Numbered from the stretch's first letter, positions 1-12,525 are shown. The stretch is 64,000 nt of DNA from Cavia porcellus (GCF_034190915.1 NW_026947499.1:6229243-6293242), one strand, 5' to 3'. Notes: a model not told the origin generated them from the sequence alone. Numbers and translations: made by a program.

Positions 1-619
1 CGAGCCCTCCCATATCCCGAGTGGCCTAGGAGAGGCGCCTCCTCGCGCCAGTGTCTGGCACCTACCGTCAAGGCCAAGGACGTCCAAGAGCTCTGTCCAC
101 ACCTTCCACACAGCCTCCAAGAACAGATCCACACCCAGCACGAACCGCTCGGTCAGCCTGCCCAGGAACTGCAGGGGTGAGGAGATGGTCACTCCAGAGC
201 CACCAGCCACCTGCCCGTCCCGGTCCCCGAACTTCTCCAGGGGGAGGAAGGGCAGTGTGTGTCTGGGGGCCACAGGAGGGGTCCAGCAGGCCAGGGGAGG
301 AAGGTGAGCTTGGCTAAGGATGCCACAGACCAGGCAGCATCTCCAAGCAGGTACAACCTGCAAAGTGGCTGCATGACGCTTGCCATCTCCCAAACCGTCC
401 CATGTGCTGCTCTTGCTCAGGGTCTCTGCTTTCCTCTACCCAGCTTCACATTTTTAAACAAGTTTCTGCCCCCAACCAGTTGCCCCTGGAGGTGGCTCTC
501 TTTCCTTTAAGGGAAAGGGCTGAGGTCTAAAACCAGGGTTCTCCCAGCTCCATGGAGACTGACCTCTAGGGGACAAGTGCCCTATTCCGGGCCTCTGCGG
601 GTTCCCCTAGCCTTCCCAG

Positions 620-935
620 TGTTCAGGCTGGCCTTGAACTCATGGTGATCCTCCTGCCTCAGCCTCCTGAGTGCTGGGATACAGGCGTGCACCACCATGC
701 CCGGCTGGAACCAATGTTCTGATTCTGCTTTTTTCCTCCCTAGTGTTGGAGATTGGACACAGGGTTTTGCAGTGAGGCAAGAGTACTGCTTCTGAGCTGC
801 ACCCCCTGCGCCTTCTATTTTGTTTGTTGGAAGACAGGATCTTGCTTAAGTTGCCCAGGATGGACTTGAATTTGGGACCCTCCCGCCTCAGCCTCCCAGG
901 GTTCGAGGATTACAAGTGTGCATCACACTGTCAGG
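620..935 (-). mobile_element. Antisense B1 - ID - B1 composite
   Basis: B1 antisense at 620-706 (GATCCTCCTGCCTCAGCCTC), a diverged ID-like piece at 735-805, then a second antisense B1 at about 815-935. All are old. Confidence 0.65.
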
Positions 936-1544
936 TCCAGCGCATCCTGGATGTCTGTGTACCTTGCACACACTTGCACTGTGAGTGTGACACTTCGTGC
1001 CAGCGAAGGAGAGCCAGAGGCCCCAAAGAGGGAAGGGCAGCGAGGTCACCGCCCAGGGGACACAGGCGGCCACTGCAGGGCTGCGTCCACACAGCTGCTC
1101 CAGCAGCTCAGCCTCCGTCTTCCTGGCAGGAAGACAGGGCCCAGAGTGAACCCAGCCCAGGACCAGAAAACGGCAGGGAGCGCCCGACGCCCTGCTGGGG
1201 TTTCTGTTTCTGATTCTAGCGCTGGGGCCTGAACCCTGAACCCGGGGCCTTCCCACCAGGCCGTGTCTTTTGAGCCAAGGTCTCACTAGTCACTAAGCTG
1301 CCCCGTGGGCTCCAACACTGGTGCAAGCTGGCGGCCTCTGCCCTGCTAGCTGCTCACTGGGAAATCTGCTGTCCCCTTGGACACAGCAGCAGGCACCTGG
1401 CCTCATGCAGTCAGTCACTCCAGGGAGTGACATGGGCTGGGTGCGTCCCCAGAGTGCAGAGTGGACCCTGCACCCCAGAACTGACAGGTCTCACAGGGGT
1501 GACTGTGTCAACTGTAGGCCAGTGAGGTAGGCCGCGCCCACAGG

Positions 1545-1660
1545 CCCACTGGTGGTGCACTCCTGTAATCCCAGTCTTGGGAGGCTGAGGCGGAGGGTGG
1601 CTGTGAGCTTGAGGCCAGCCTGGGCTGCATAGAGAGACCCTGTCTCAAAAAGAAAACTCT
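1545..1660 (+). mobile_element. B1-type SINE
   Basis: TCCTGTAATCCCAGTCTTGG ... GAGACCCTGTCTCAAAAAG. Confidence 0.85.
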
Positions 1661-2029
1661 CCATGCACAACACGGATGAGCCTCAAACTCCACACCAGGT
1701 GACAGGGCAGCCACGGAGAAGCACGTTACACAATCCTATGCACACACGCGGTGATGCCAACCGGGGCTCGCCTGAGGCTGGGATGCGGGTGAAAGGGGAG
1801 AGGGTTCCCCATGGGGTGAGGAAAATGTTCTAAAGTTCACAGGGACTGGCTGGATCCGGGCAGGACTATAGGAAAAGCCACCACGAGCTGCGTGGCCCCT
1901 GAGCCATCACCGTTCAATAAAGCGGCCACCCCAACCTCAGGACAAACACCTGGGGTGGCCCCACAAAATGCCCACGTCCCAAAGCAGGGTTCTGTCACAC
2001 CAAAGAGATAATAAAAATCAAATGTGACC

Positions 2030-2250
2030 TCAGGTCCTTGGGAGGCTGAGGCAGGAGGACTGCAGGTTCCAGGCCAACCTAGGCAACTTGGTGACACCCT
2101 ATCTCCAATACAACACAGGAAAGGCTGGCATGCAGCCAGGCATGTAGTGCAGGCTTGTAACCCCAGCAGTCTGGAGGCTGAGGCAGGAGGACTGCCAAGT
2201 TCAAGTCCAGTGTGGGCAATCACCGAGACCCTGTCTCAAAACTAAAAAGC
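2030..2250 (+). mobile_element. Two B1-type SINE copies in tandem
   Basis: TTGGGAGGCTGAGGCAGGAG at about 2038 and CTGGAGGCTGAGGCAGGAGG at about 2171, each with its own 3' end. Confidence 0.8.
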
Positions 2251-2384
2251 AGAAAGGGCGGGGAGGTAGCCGAGCGTGAAAACAGAAAAACTGAAAGCCA
2301 AAAGCAACCTGCACTCTTCTCTTCGGTCAGGTGTTAGATTTTGAAATTCGAACACGGAACACATATTAGAAATGATCATTGTTA

Positions 2385-2550
2385 GAAGAGGTGGCGCACG
2401 CCTGTGATCACAGCAGGAGGCTGAGGCAGGAGGATCACCGTGAGTTTGAGCCCAGCAAAGGGCCTCGAGGGATGTGGTTCAGGCTGGCCTTGAACTCCCA
2501 GCAATCCTCCTGCCTCAGTCTCCAGAGTGCTGGGCTCGAAGGAATGCACA
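2385..2550. mobile_element. B1 fragment (+) followed by B1 fragment (-)
   Basis: Head-to-head halves: plus-strand at 2385-2460, antisense at 2473-2545. Confidence 0.7.
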
Positions 2551-3224
2551 CACACCCTTTGCGCTGACTTTCCAGGAGCTCAGGGAAGTTTTTTTAAGAG
2601 CGTTGGTGGCCTGCTGAGAACACTTCTGAGTACGGAGGACAGGTCTGCAGCTGCTCTTGTTCTAAGCTTTCAACTTGCAGGTGTTTCAAAACTTTGCAAA
2701 AAAAAAAAAAAAAAGGAAGCAGCCTGGTTCCTCCTGCCGCAGCAACGTCGGCCCTGGATGAACTTGGGGTGCCCGGGAGACCTGGGGAGCCTGGGGAACA
2801 GGTTGCGGCCAGAGGTCCGGCTGAGCCATTTTGCACAAAGCATTTTCTGGCGAGGGGCACGAAAGGCAAGCTTTTTGAAAAACAAATGACCAAGGACACA
2901 AAAGGGGGGCAGCCAGAGAAGATCCCCACCCGAGTCTGCGTGGGTGGGTCCCAGGGCAGCCCCAGGGGGCGGGGACGCTGGAGTAGCTGCGGGCACTGCC
3001 ATGGGTGGAGCCGGGCTGGGTTTCAAGTCCAGGGAGCCGGCAATGTCCTGTGCCCAGCAGTCAGCAGAGGGTGACCTTGAGGTGCCAGCGACCTTGGGGA
3101 GCCCTGAGGGACTTCTGGGGCACAGACCCGCCCGGCTCCAGATCTCTCCCAGGTGCGCGTCCGTCCGCTGTGACAGTTCCTACACCAGGGCAGTGGGTGG
3201 GAGACGGGGCGGGGTGGGAAGATT

Positions 3225-3360
3225 TTTTTGCTTTTTTTTTTAGCTATTTTGAGATAGGATCTCCATATGTAGCCCAGGCTGGCCTCAAACTCAAAAGGAT
3301 CCTCCTGCCTCAGCCTCCCAAGTGCAGGGGTTACAGGCGTGCACCACAGCACCGGGCCAG
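3225..3360 (-). mobile_element. B1-type SINE
   Basis: TTTTGAGATAGGATCTCCAT ... ACAGGCGTGCACCACAGC. Confidence 0.88.
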
Positions 3361-3577
3361 ATCTGTAAACAGCCGAATTATGGAATCGGATTCCACACAA
3401 GTGTGGCCAAAGAAACAGGCAGAGCGTGGCTGTGCTTCAGCCTGGTGGTCTGGATGGGGTCCGCCAAGCCCCGGGGAGAGAGGCAACTTTCCTGCCCCTC
3501 AACTTCCTCATCTGCAATGGAAACCATAACACTAGAGCCTCTCACCACAGCATTCAGTATGCTAAGCTGAAGCAAGG

Positions 3578-3695
3578 CCCATCCCACCTTCAGGAGGCTG
3601 AGGCAGGAGGATCGCCGCGAGTTCGAGGTCAGCCTGGGTTATGTAGAATTCAAAGCCAGCCTGAAATGCATGGCAGAAGACACTGCCTCAGAACA
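3578..3695 (+). mobile_element. B1-type SINE
   Basis: CAGGAGGCTGAGGCAGGAGG with AAGCCAGCCTGAAATGCATG. Confidence 0.8.
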
Positions 3696-3897
3696 GAGCA
3701 AACTGCCCACGTCACCAACCGTCACTCCCTCAGGGGGCCGGGACATGAGCTCGTCTTTGATTTCCAATTGATTTCCCACTCCAGAGCCTGAGCCCCAGTC
3801 TGGCTTGTGTTTAATTATTGCTGGGTGTGTTCAGTTGTTTTTAACTGTGAAATACACCCCAATGTTTATGAATTCACCGTTTTAAGGCGCGCACAGT

Positions 3898-3985
3898 TCA
3901 GCCGGCTATGGTGCTACCTGCCTGGAATCCTAGCACTGCGGGAGGCTGAGGCAGGAGAGTCAAGTTCAAGTCCTGCTCTGGCCAG
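3898..3985 (+). mobile_element. B1-type SINE fragment
   Basis: TGGAATCCTAGCACTGCGGG then GAGGCTGAGGCAGGAGAGTC. Confidence 0.75.
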
Positions 3986-4239
3986 GGAGGGAGATGGGCA
4001 AGGGATGCAGCCAAGTATTACAGCACTGGGCTGACCCCGGGAACAGTTTCCCGGCCTCACCAGCCAAGGCCAGCCCCTCGAGGCACCCCTGAGCCTGCCC
4101 TGAGCCAGGGGGACCAGAAGTCTGGGTTCAAGGCTCCAATGGCGTCCCATTACTCAGGCGATCACATTCCGCCCTTCCCTCCTCCATCTGTTTTCTGGTG
4201 CTGCTGTGGACAGTCCTCTACCAACTACTTGTTTATTTT

Positions 4240-4370
4240 ATTTTACTTTTTTGACTTCTGAGACAGTCTAGCTAGGTAGTCCAGGTTGGCCTTGAACTCT
4301 CTGTGGAGAGATACTCCTGCCTCAGCCTCCCAAGTGCTCGGATCACAAGTGTGCACTACCATGCTGGGGT
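4240..4370 (-). mobile_element. B1-type SINE
   Basis: GAGACAGTCTAGCTAGGTAG ... CAAGTGTGCACTACCATGC. Confidence 0.85.
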
Positions 4371-4831
4371 AAGAATTTTTACTTTATTTTTTGGGTGCGA
4401 GGGATTGAATGCAGAGACTCCTACAGTAAGCTGGGTGTTTGCTCTCACAAAGCCACACACAACCCAGCCCATAATAATTTTCCAACGATTGAACAAAACA
4501 CTCTCCACGAAAAAATGCCTTCCAGGTACAAGCATTTCCTGCCCTCCTCTGCACAAACTCTGGGCGCCTAGCACCACACACCCACTAATCCCACTGAAGT
4601 CTCCAAGGTCACAGCGCTCAGGAGAGGCAGACCCCAGTCCTCAGCCTGCAAGGCCCGAGCTGCATACAGACACAGGCAGGCGCTGGACAAGCCCTGGGTC
4701 ACACTGGGGGTTTCTCCAAACACACTCAAAGGTCACGATCCACAGGTTTGTCAAGCTCCACTCAGTGAAACCAGACCCACACAAACCACAGCTGCTGGGC
4801 CTCATGTCCCCTTTCATTACATTACTAAAAA

Positions 4832-4960
4832 ACTATCCAGGCCTCTTGGCACACATCTATGATACCAGCACTCTGGAGGCCGAGGCAGGAGGACTGCCAA
4901 GAGTACAGCCAGGATGGGCAACACAACGATCCTGTCTCAGAAAAACAAAAAACAAAAAAC
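4832..4960 (+). mobile_element. B1-type SINE
   Basis: GATACCAGCACTCTGGAGGC ... GATCCTGTCTCAGAAAAAC. Confidence 0.85.
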
Positions 4961-5444
4961 CCCAAAACACTTGGCAGCTTTTCAGCCAATGTACCATGAT
5001 CTCCGCTGAAGACATAAACCCTGGAATACAGCAGCTGCACTGACACCGCCAGAGGTCAAAGCCTGGACTGACCCTTTTGTCCTCAGGCCCTAGACCTGGG
5101 TCTCAGCTGGAGCCCACAGTGGGGAGCTGGGCCCCTCAAGGGCACCCGGTGCAAAGGGCAGACTTCACTTCCTTCCTTCCTAGGGCTGGGACAGGGGACA
5201 CTGAGGTCGGGGCACACAGGGCCCTCAAGCCACACTGCGTCCTGGCCCCTTGGTCACCTACAAAGACCTCCCCTGACATTTCCTAATGTCAGAAGGACAT
5301 CTCAGGCCCAGTCCGCACTCCCAGGAGATGGTGGGCAGAAGCTGGTTTTCCTGACAACTTTACTGTCTTTATTTATCCCAATAAAACTATTGAGCCAATC
5401 TGATTGGTTCTGGGTTTTTTCAGGTTGGTTTGGTTTGTCTTTCT

Positions 5445-5640
5445 GCAGTGCTGGGGACTGAATCCCAGGCCCCGGGTACACTGCTCTAAGACCCAGCTAC
5501 ATCCCCAGTCCGATTTTTTTCTACTTCTTAATTTTGAGACAGGACCTTTCTAAGTGGCCAGGCTGGACTCCAACTTTTGATCCTCTTGCCTCAGCCTCCC
5601 AAGTGGCTGAGATTACAGGTGTGCACCACCAAGCCTGGCC
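5445..5640 (-). mobile_element. Antisense ID plus B1 composite
   Basis: ID-like antisense at 5447-5512 (CTGGGGACTGAATCCCAGGC), then B1 antisense at 5525-5640. Read on the minus strand this is B1 followed by ID. Confidence 0.75.
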
Positions 5641-5834
5641 TGATTTAGGATTTTAACATTCTCTCCCCTCTCCATCCCAAGGGCCAAAAAACTTTTTTCT
5701 TCTTAACCCCTGGAGTCCTCCCTCAGGGCCTAAGCCATATGAATTTGCACCCTGGCTAGGAAATTCCAAGAGCAGACACCAATCTAGACATAATTGTAGA
5801 CAGGAAGGACCAATTAGTCATAATCACAACGCAG

Positions 5835-5905
5835 CATGAATGAGGCATTACTACCATGCCCATTTAACAGGTAAACAAACTGAGGCTTTAAAAAAATGAA
5901 ACCAC
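5835..5905. repeat. MIR-like ancient SINE fragment
   Basis: The sequence around 'catttaacaggtaaacaaac' followed by 'tgaggc' resembles the core of the mammalian-wide MIR repeat. It is too diverged for certainty. Confidence 0.4.
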
Positions 5906-6099
5906 GTGCCACCCTGCTTCAACGGGAGAACCCCGACCTGACCCCCAACTTCTCCACTCCAGAACCCCAAGGCGAGCAGAGCAAAGGAATCAACAGGGGC
6001 TGGAACGGCGTGGGCATGAATTACCGCTGGCAACCTGCCTGTGCCCATCTACTTCCCCTTTATCGGGACCTGGACGTGAGCTTTGGCCCGGAGTGGCGC

Positions 6100-7130
6100 A
6101 CCTACCCGTTTCGCTCCAGGGTGGGGGTGGGGGTGGCAGGGGCTTCCGCGCTCCACCGGCAGTTCCACGCCGAGTACACCGCTGGCTGCGGCTTCGAGGA
6201 CACGCACACAGCAAGCGCCGGGGTCCATGGCCACCGCGCAGGAGGAGAGGCCCTCCTTTCCTCCCCTGAGCCCAGCCGGAGCAGCCCGCGTCCCCGGCAG
6301 GCGCTGCGGCCTAGGGCGCCTGGCGCACAGTGGGCCATTCAGGCGCGAGAATGAATGAGCGCGCGCGCGCGCGCGGGTACCCGGCCCTGTACCCCAGTCC
6401 CCGCGGACCCCGGACTCCCCCACCGCGGCCCCCCGCCGTCCCCCAGCCCGGACCCGTCCCCGATCGGCCCCGCTCGTCCCCGCCGCCCCGAGGCCGCGCA
6501 CGGCCCAGCCGGCCCAGGCGCAGGTGCGGGCGGCCGGGCAAGGTGACCGCAGGAGGGCCAGCGGGCGAGCGCGGCCCGGCGCCCACCTTCTGGGCGGCGC
6601 GCACGTTGTCCTCGCCGAAGAGGCTGCTGACGCTCTGCGAGAAGGTGTTGGCCGCGCGGCGGTAGCTGTTCTTCTCCGTGCCGCCGCGGCCCCGCGCGCT
6701 CCGCGCGCCCGGAGCCAGCAGCCCCAGCAGCAGGAGCAGCAGCAGGAGCCTGGCCCGGGTCTCCGGCCCGCCCGAGGTGCACGCGCCCATGCTCGCCAGA
6801 GGTGCGATCGCCGCGCGGGGTGAGGACGCCGAGGGCTCGGGCCGGGACCAGGTTGGCGCGTTGCAACCGCTCGCGGAGATGTGCCCGCCTCTGTCCTCGC
6901 CGCCGCCGCCGCCGCCGCGCCCGGCCCCGCCCCGCGCAGCCCTGTCCCCGCCCCCGGACCGCCCCGCAGGGACGAGCTCCACCCCGTACCTCGGGTAGTC
7001 CCCGCCCCTTCCCCGCCCCCTCGCGGCGCGCACCGCCCACTCCCGCCCCACGCCTGGCGCGTCTATGCCCCGCCCACGGCACGCCCCTTGCGTTCCGCCC
7101 CCCGGAAGCTGTCCCCGGCTCGCAGGAGCT
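6100..7130 (-). promoter_or_regulatory. CpG island / BRI3BP promoter and 5' region
   Basis: About 1 kb of very GC-rich, CpG-dense sequence surrounds the BRI3BP first exon. It contains many CCGCCC/GGGCGG (Sp1-type) boxes at 6900-7080, a short (CG)n tract near 6359-6376 and a (CCG)n run near 6899-6920. No TATA box is evident. This is a typical housekeeping promoter; the start site was not resolved. Confidence 0.75.
6587..6790 (-). CDS. BRI3BP: BRI3BP first coding exon (BRI3-binding protein, 5' part only)
   Basis: The minus strand gives 68 codons from the ATG at 6790-6788 to a GT donor at 6586-6585. The peptide opens with MGACTSGG, has a leucine-rich hydrophobic run at residues 15-25 that looks like a signal peptide or first membrane segment, then the conserved block NSYRRAANTFSQSVSSLFGE and ends DNVRAAQK. 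I recognise this as the N-terminus of BRI3BP, a multi-pass membrane protein that binds BRI3. The exon lies in a CpG island and sits head to head with DHX37, as in the human locus. The remaining exons, which carry the membrane domains, are not seen between 1 and 6586 and should lie beyond the left edge on this strand. The open frame continues past the donor, but that part is intron read-through. Identification is firm; the exact transcription start is not visible. Confidence 0.9.
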
Positions 7131-8089
7131 TTCTCCCCTCGTTTTTCGCAAAATAGGTTTATTTTTAACCTTACCGCAAAAAACAACCCTTGCCTGTAAA
7201 ACTTGCAACAGCCTTGGCAAGGTCAATAACCGCAATTTATGGGGCGACGTGAAACACAGGGGGCCTACTCTGCCGGGTTCTTAGTAGGATACCCGAAACT
7301 TAGTAGGGTACCCCGAGCTCGGCCATCCCATCCTCCTGCCCCCCTTCAAGCTCACGGCACCTCGGAGCCACGGAATGGACAGAACTTCAGCTAATACTCG
7401 GCAGGGGCTGAGAGAGTTGGAAAGTCATTCCCTGTGGGGGATCCGGGGAGTCCGAAGAGCAGGCGGGAGCCGGGTCGGGAAGGACCAGCGTCACCTGGTG
7501 CCGCGCGGGCCCCAAGTTTGCACTCCGTGTGGGGGTGGAGGGAAAACGCGAACCCAGGAAGCTTGCACCCTGCCGGCGGTGCACAGGCGGAGCAAGAGGA
7601 GGCGATCGGCTTTGGGGACCTCAGATCCCCGTGGCCGCAGCCCATGCGAGTTCCTTGTTTGCATCAGAGAAACTCCCAGAAATAGCGCCCCAAAATTTGC
7701 TACTTTGGTTGGCTGATTACCGCTACGGGGGCGGGGGACAGGGAAGGGCTTTGGGCAAGCTCCTTATCTGGGGGGCCTCTGCAGTCCTGCTGGGCCTGGC
7801 CACGGGCTTCCCTTCCTCCTGGACAGCTAAGGCGACCTTTCACTCTGCGATCCCGCCCTCGCTGTGGGACGCCTTTGCTCAGGCAGGAATTACACACCTT
7901 TCTGTCCACGGTCAGTTTATGCCACAGACCGGATGACAGAAACTTCGGATGGGAACCAGAAATGTTTGTCTCCCCTACACACCGGGAAGCAAACCAAGTA
8001 AGGCAGACAAACAAAACAAAGCCTAGATTTTGCTACTCCAAACAATGGAAAAGATTATCTGGGGACAGGGACCCGGCTAGATAGGCCTT

Positions 8090-8205
8090 CCTGTGTAGTC
8101 CAAGCTGGCCTGCAATCCCAGCCATCGACAGGCTGAAGCAGGAGGATTGCATCAGGTTGAGGCCGCCTGGACTACACATCGAGGTCCTGTCTCAAATAAA
8201 TAATT
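8090..8205 (+). mobile_element. B1-type SINE
   Basis: GCAATCCCAGCCATCGACAG ... GAGGTCCTGTCTCAAATAAA. Confidence 0.75.
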
Positions 8206-8430
8206 TCCTAAAAACATTACAATTCTCTAAAAAAAAAAAAAGTGTATGCAGAACCTAGAATAATGAATGGATGAACCAAGGGAGACTGAGAATGAATTCA
8301 GATCAGCTCCTTTCTCCTCTGCAGAAAAACCCAAGGAGCAAACACAAAACACAGACTTGCACATGGTACAGGTCAGGATGCAAGCAGGAGACATATGAAG
8401 GTTTTAAAAACTTACACATTAATTTCAATG

Positions 8431-8472
8431 AGTGTGTGCGCGCACACGCACGTGTGTGTGTGTGTGTGTGTG
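8431..8472. repeat. (TG)n/(CG) microsatellite
   Basis: GTGTGTGCGCGCACACGCAC then about ten TG units. Confidence 0.9.
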
Positions 8473-8527
8473 GTCGTGGGGAGGGAACCCAGGGAACACT
8501 CAGCCACATACCCAGCTTTATATTTTT

Positions 8528-8642
8528 TATTCTGAGAGAAAGTCTCAATAAGTGGTGTAGGTGGGACTTGAATTTGCAATCTTCCTGCCTCAGCCTCCAG
8601 GAGTGTTGGAATTACAGCCACATGCCATCATGCCTGTCCTCT
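8528..8642 (-). mobile_element. B1-type SINE
   Basis: TTCTGAGAGAAAGTCTCAAT ... GCCACATGCCATCATGCC. Confidence 0.8.
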
Positions 8643-8675
8643 AAAACAAGGTTTTCATTTTTAAAATATTAGGAT

Positions 8676-9020
8676 CAAGCCAGGTGTGGTGGCACAGGCC
8701 TGGAAACCCAGCACTTAGGAGGCTGAGCCAGAAGATCGCTGAAATTAGAGCCCAGCCCGGGATACAGAGTGAGTTTAAACCAGCCTGCACTGCACAGCAA
8801 GGCCCTGTCTCAAAAAAAGTTAAGTTCAGACGTGTCCGTGGTGGCATGCACCATAACATGGACACACTGGGAAGCTGAGGCAAGAGGATTCCAAGTTCAA
8901 GCCCAACCCAGATAACTTAGTGACTTAGCCAGACACAGTCTCAAAAAACTAAATAAACTAAAAAGGGCTGGAGATGAGGCTCAGTGTGAAGGTCCTGGGA
9001 CCAATCCCTGCTACTGAAAA
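8676..9020 (+). mobile_element. B1, B1 and ID-like fragment in a row
   Basis: B1 at 8676-8818, B1 at 8826-8960 and an ID-like end at 8965-9020 (GGGCTGGAGATGAGGCTCAG), all in the same orientation. Confidence 0.8.
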
Positions 9021-10695
9021 ACAGTTAAATTAGGACCAAGGTGTGCTCGGCCTTGACGTGGATCATGGGATTGGCGACAGGGTCCTAGATTCTCGTGCAC
9101 AATCAACGGAGAGCGGCAGCGCACACGAAGGTCGGTAAAACCAGCAAAGGTTACCAAGGCGATAGACAGCCAGCCGGAGAGAGCCAGCTCGCAGCTGCAA
9201 AAGCTACGTGGCTTAAACTGTAGGCTCGGGTTCCAGGAACCTGGGGGCGGGGCTTTAGAGCGTGATTGACAGTGTGATCCAAGGCCGAGGACTCCTCCAC
9301 CTGCTCCTCTCCCCAAGTCCCTTCCCGCGAAGCCCCTGACGGCAGGGGTGCCTGACCTTCAGCGACTCCGGTGAGGAGAGGTCACTGTAGGGCACGCCGC
9401 CAGGGCCAGCACGCATGCGTCCTGGGCTGGCGTTTGGGAATTTTCCAGGGCGGGCTTTTCTTAGCTCTGCCCCTGCGTACCAAACCTGCGGGTAAGAGTT
9501 GGTTGTGGGCCGCCGCCCAGGTCCAGGTGAATGGAGAGGAGGGGGCAGGAGCCTCAGTTCCACTGTCTGTATCACTCCCCCGGGGTGCTGAGGGGCCCCC
9601 TCCCTGTCCTCTTCTCCAGCCGCTGCCTGCTGAGTCGGGGTGGGGACCCCGGAGCCCTGGTCCTCCTGGTCTGCTGGGAGGCCTCCGTGGTGCGCTCCAG
9701 GGATGCAGACGGTTTGGGCGCCTGGGTCATCCTCAGCTACAGTTTGATGGCCGTTAACAAGAAGAAGCTAACTTGGTAGGGTGTGGTCCTCGTAGGCTAT
9801 GAGGGGCTCTCATGAGGGCCGTGACCAAGGTGCCCATTCCAAGCTCGAGCAGCAGGCGACCCAGCCCCCGCAGGCCCGCTCCTCACCATCCCTGGCTGCT
9901 CCGCATGGAACCCAAGTTCTTCTCAGCCCCCGATTTCAGCGTCTGGAGTCCCAGTCCCCTGGGGATTCCTAGGGCCACCGTGCCAGCAAATGTGCAAGTC
10001 TGGAGGCCCAGGGCCCTGCACCCCGGCTTTTGTCAGGTCCTCAGAGGCTGCTGCCACCGAGGGGAGGGAGCGGTGAGCCTCCCCTTCGGGCGCCTTGAGA
10101 CCCACAGGAGAGGACTGAGCTCTGTGGCTTGCTGGCTCCTTGTCTCAGTGGCTAAAGGAACCAGAGGGAGTCGGGTACTTGGTGCTAGGTTGATCTCCAG
10201 GGCCAGATCAAGGAGAGTGCAGGTTCCTGCCCGGTTTGCTGGGCAAGGGGGAATCAGTGCCACGCAGGAAGAAAGTCTCCAGGCTCCATGCGGAGATCAT
10301 TCTCCACGGGTTAAACGGTGAGCTGACTGGTTTCATTCTCCAGGCCGGATGGAGTCCCTGGCGGTGCAGCTGCCCGCAGAGGCTGAAGGGGCCCAGAACA
10401 AGTGTGCAAGGCTCCGGAGCTCTCGTTCCCACCAACACTTTTCCAGTTTCCATCACCAGGCACCAGCACACAGTTGCCGGTGGGGAGCTGAGCGTGATCC
10501 ACCTGAGGACCCGGAAACTCACCTGGAGGCCACTGTCCCCGCTGTGGGTGCAGAGGCAGGAACCACAGCACTCTGCAGGGTGAGGCCCGGCCTCCCCGGA
10601 CCCTGCCTGGCTGGAGGTGATATTCTGAGGCTGTGTTCGCAGAGGGAATTGTGATGTCCCCAAATCTTAACTCCAACCCTGTCTTGTTATCCTTT

Positions 10696-10784
10696 AATTT
10701 TTTTGTACCAGGGATGGAGCTCATAACCTTGTACATGCCAGGCAGGTGCTTTTGGCACTGAGCTAAGTCCCCAGCTGCCAGCCC
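10696..10784 (-). mobile_element. ID-type SINE
   Basis: Antisense TTTGTACCAGGGATGGAGCT ... GAGCTAAGTCCCCAGCTGCC. Confidence 0.8.
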
Positions 10785-11351
10785 CACCTTGAGTCCTCTT
10801 TACCCTGGGAGGACCAGGAACTTCAAGTGGGGGGCTTTGTGGAAGATGATAGAACTGTGGGGGACCGGCGGCGGCTGAAAAGATAAGAAGTATGAAATAT
10901 AAATGACCTTTATTTTGAGAATGCGGGGAGAGACACCCCGACCCCATGGGGTGTGGCATCTCCACCCCAGGGTTGGCGATCTCTCCGTGGAACACATGGA
11001 GTGAGGCACATAAGTAGCCTCGGCCTGGGGTGAAACCCAAGGGGGCATTAGGGATGCACAGGTAACCCATTGGTCTTAGTTTGGCGCCAGAGGTACATTC
11101 CTAAGGGAGGGGAGATAGGAGCTCCCTGGCTTTACCGGCTGCAGTGTCTGGCCTGGGCCAAAACCCTTTCAGAAGAAACCCCAGAGTGTCACTGGGATGG
11201 GATCCTGGGAGGGAAGAAACCCTCCCTGATCAGATGTTCTGGCCTTTTCAGGGACAGGAGGATCACAGCAGCTGTCAGGGACATTGACAAGGATGGTAGC
11301 CTTGACGTGTGCAGTGGGAGGGCACCTATCAGTGGTTCAAAGTTGAGCTGG

Positions 11352-11443
11352 GGGGCTGGGGATTTAGCTCAGGGTATAAGCACCTGCCTTGCAAGCAGGC
11401 AGTCGTGAGTTCGATCCCCGGTACCAATAAAAAAAAATAATAA
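11352..11443 (+). mobile_element. ID-type SINE (tRNA-derived), young
   Basis: GGGGCTGGGGATTTAGCTCA head with A and B boxes (GTTCGATCCCC) and an A-rich tail. Confidence 0.9.
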
Positions 11444-12371
11444 TTCAGAGTCGAGCTGGGGTGGAAAGTGGGGGAAGCCATGGCCAGCAGTCCCTGGCCA
11501 GGCTGGGGTTCAGGGAATCCCACAGGGCAGCCACGGAGGTGACCATCATCTCCCTGAGCATGATCCTGGAGCTGCCCAAGGGGACCCACCTGAAAAGACA
11601 AGACCCAGAGGGGAGAGGTCACACTGGAACGTGTGGCCAGCATGCCCACGGTGAGCGGTGATGGAGAAGCCCGAGGCTGGGGGGAGGGTTTCTCTTTCCT
11701 CTGTGGACCTTCTTATCCCCGGCAGGTCGGCAGCCTGGGCTAGGGCCACCCAGTCTATGTTTTGGGGGGAAGTCGGGGAGGGGGAACCTCACTTCAGTGA
11801 CCTGGGCAGGGCAGTCGTGGCATACCCTGCCCTCCCCATGCCCCCCTTTATGAAATTGCTGCTATGCCGGACTTCCTGCTGGCCGTCCCCATCAATGGCC
11901 GGTCCCTCACAGGCAGCAGTGGGCTTGCAGGGTTCTGCTCCCCACCGGTGAGCTGGGAGGAGAGAGGCCAGGGTCAGAGCTGTGGAAGCCTGAGAAGAGT
12001 TGTCTGGGTTTCCATACGGGTGGCCTGGTGTTTAGGGAGCCTTTCTCCAGTCCTTCACAAGTGCCCCTGGAGCCTCACAGGACTGTGGGAGACCCCCAAG
12101 CTGTGCTCTCCTGGGGAACGAAGCCCCTTGCCTGACACCCTTGATCACACAACCTTAATCCCAGCGTACACACTCACGTCTAGTCACCTCTGGAAAGCCC
12201 CACCTATGACCACCTGAGGCTTTGAGGGGCCATCTAGACACAGCCATAACAGGTATCTCTGTCCCCATGTTAGAAAGAGCCCCAGCGAGGTCACCTTTGT
12301 TGAGGAATCTAGGCCTTACCTTGGGACACTCCACAACGCCTCTTTGCTAAACAACCGAGAGTTTTAACAGT

Positions 12372-12525
12372 ACTTAGGGCCAGGCGTGGTGGTGCACACC
12401 TGTCCTCCCAGCAGTGGGAGGCTGAGGCGGGAGGATCGTTGAGAGTTTGAGACCAGCCTGATCTACAAAGTGAGTTCAAGGCCAGCTTGAACTGCGTACT
12501 GAGACCCTGTCTTAACACACACATG
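12372..12525 (+). mobile_element. B1-type SINE
   Basis: GGGCCAGGCGTGGTGGTGCA ... ACTGAGACCCTGTCTTAACA. Confidence 0.92.

Larger units (their letters stand above)
1..6050. other. BRI3BP intron 1, SINE-rich
   Basis: This stretch lies downstream of the first BRI3BP exon on the minus strand. I found no further BRI3BP exon or other conserved coding block. It holds at least eleven B1-type SINEs on both strands, some ID-type fragments, a short A17 tract near 2700 and a MIR-like fragment near 5840-5900. All open frames here are short or SINE-derived. Confidence 0.6.

Noticed and set aside
4303..5043. 246-codon plus frame at 4.3-5.0 kb
   Set aside because: Begins inside an antisense B1 and ends in a plus-strand B1; no conserved domain.
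6311..7235. Long minus-strand frames (291 and 298 codons) across the CpG island
   Set aside because: GC-rich DNA has few stops. Only the 6587-6790 segment matches a known protein; the rest is promoter or intron read-through.
11352..11443. tRNA-like element with A and B boxes, possible tRNA gene
   Set aside because: It lacks a full cloverleaf and carries an A-rich tail; it is an ID SINE, as are about 16 similar sites.
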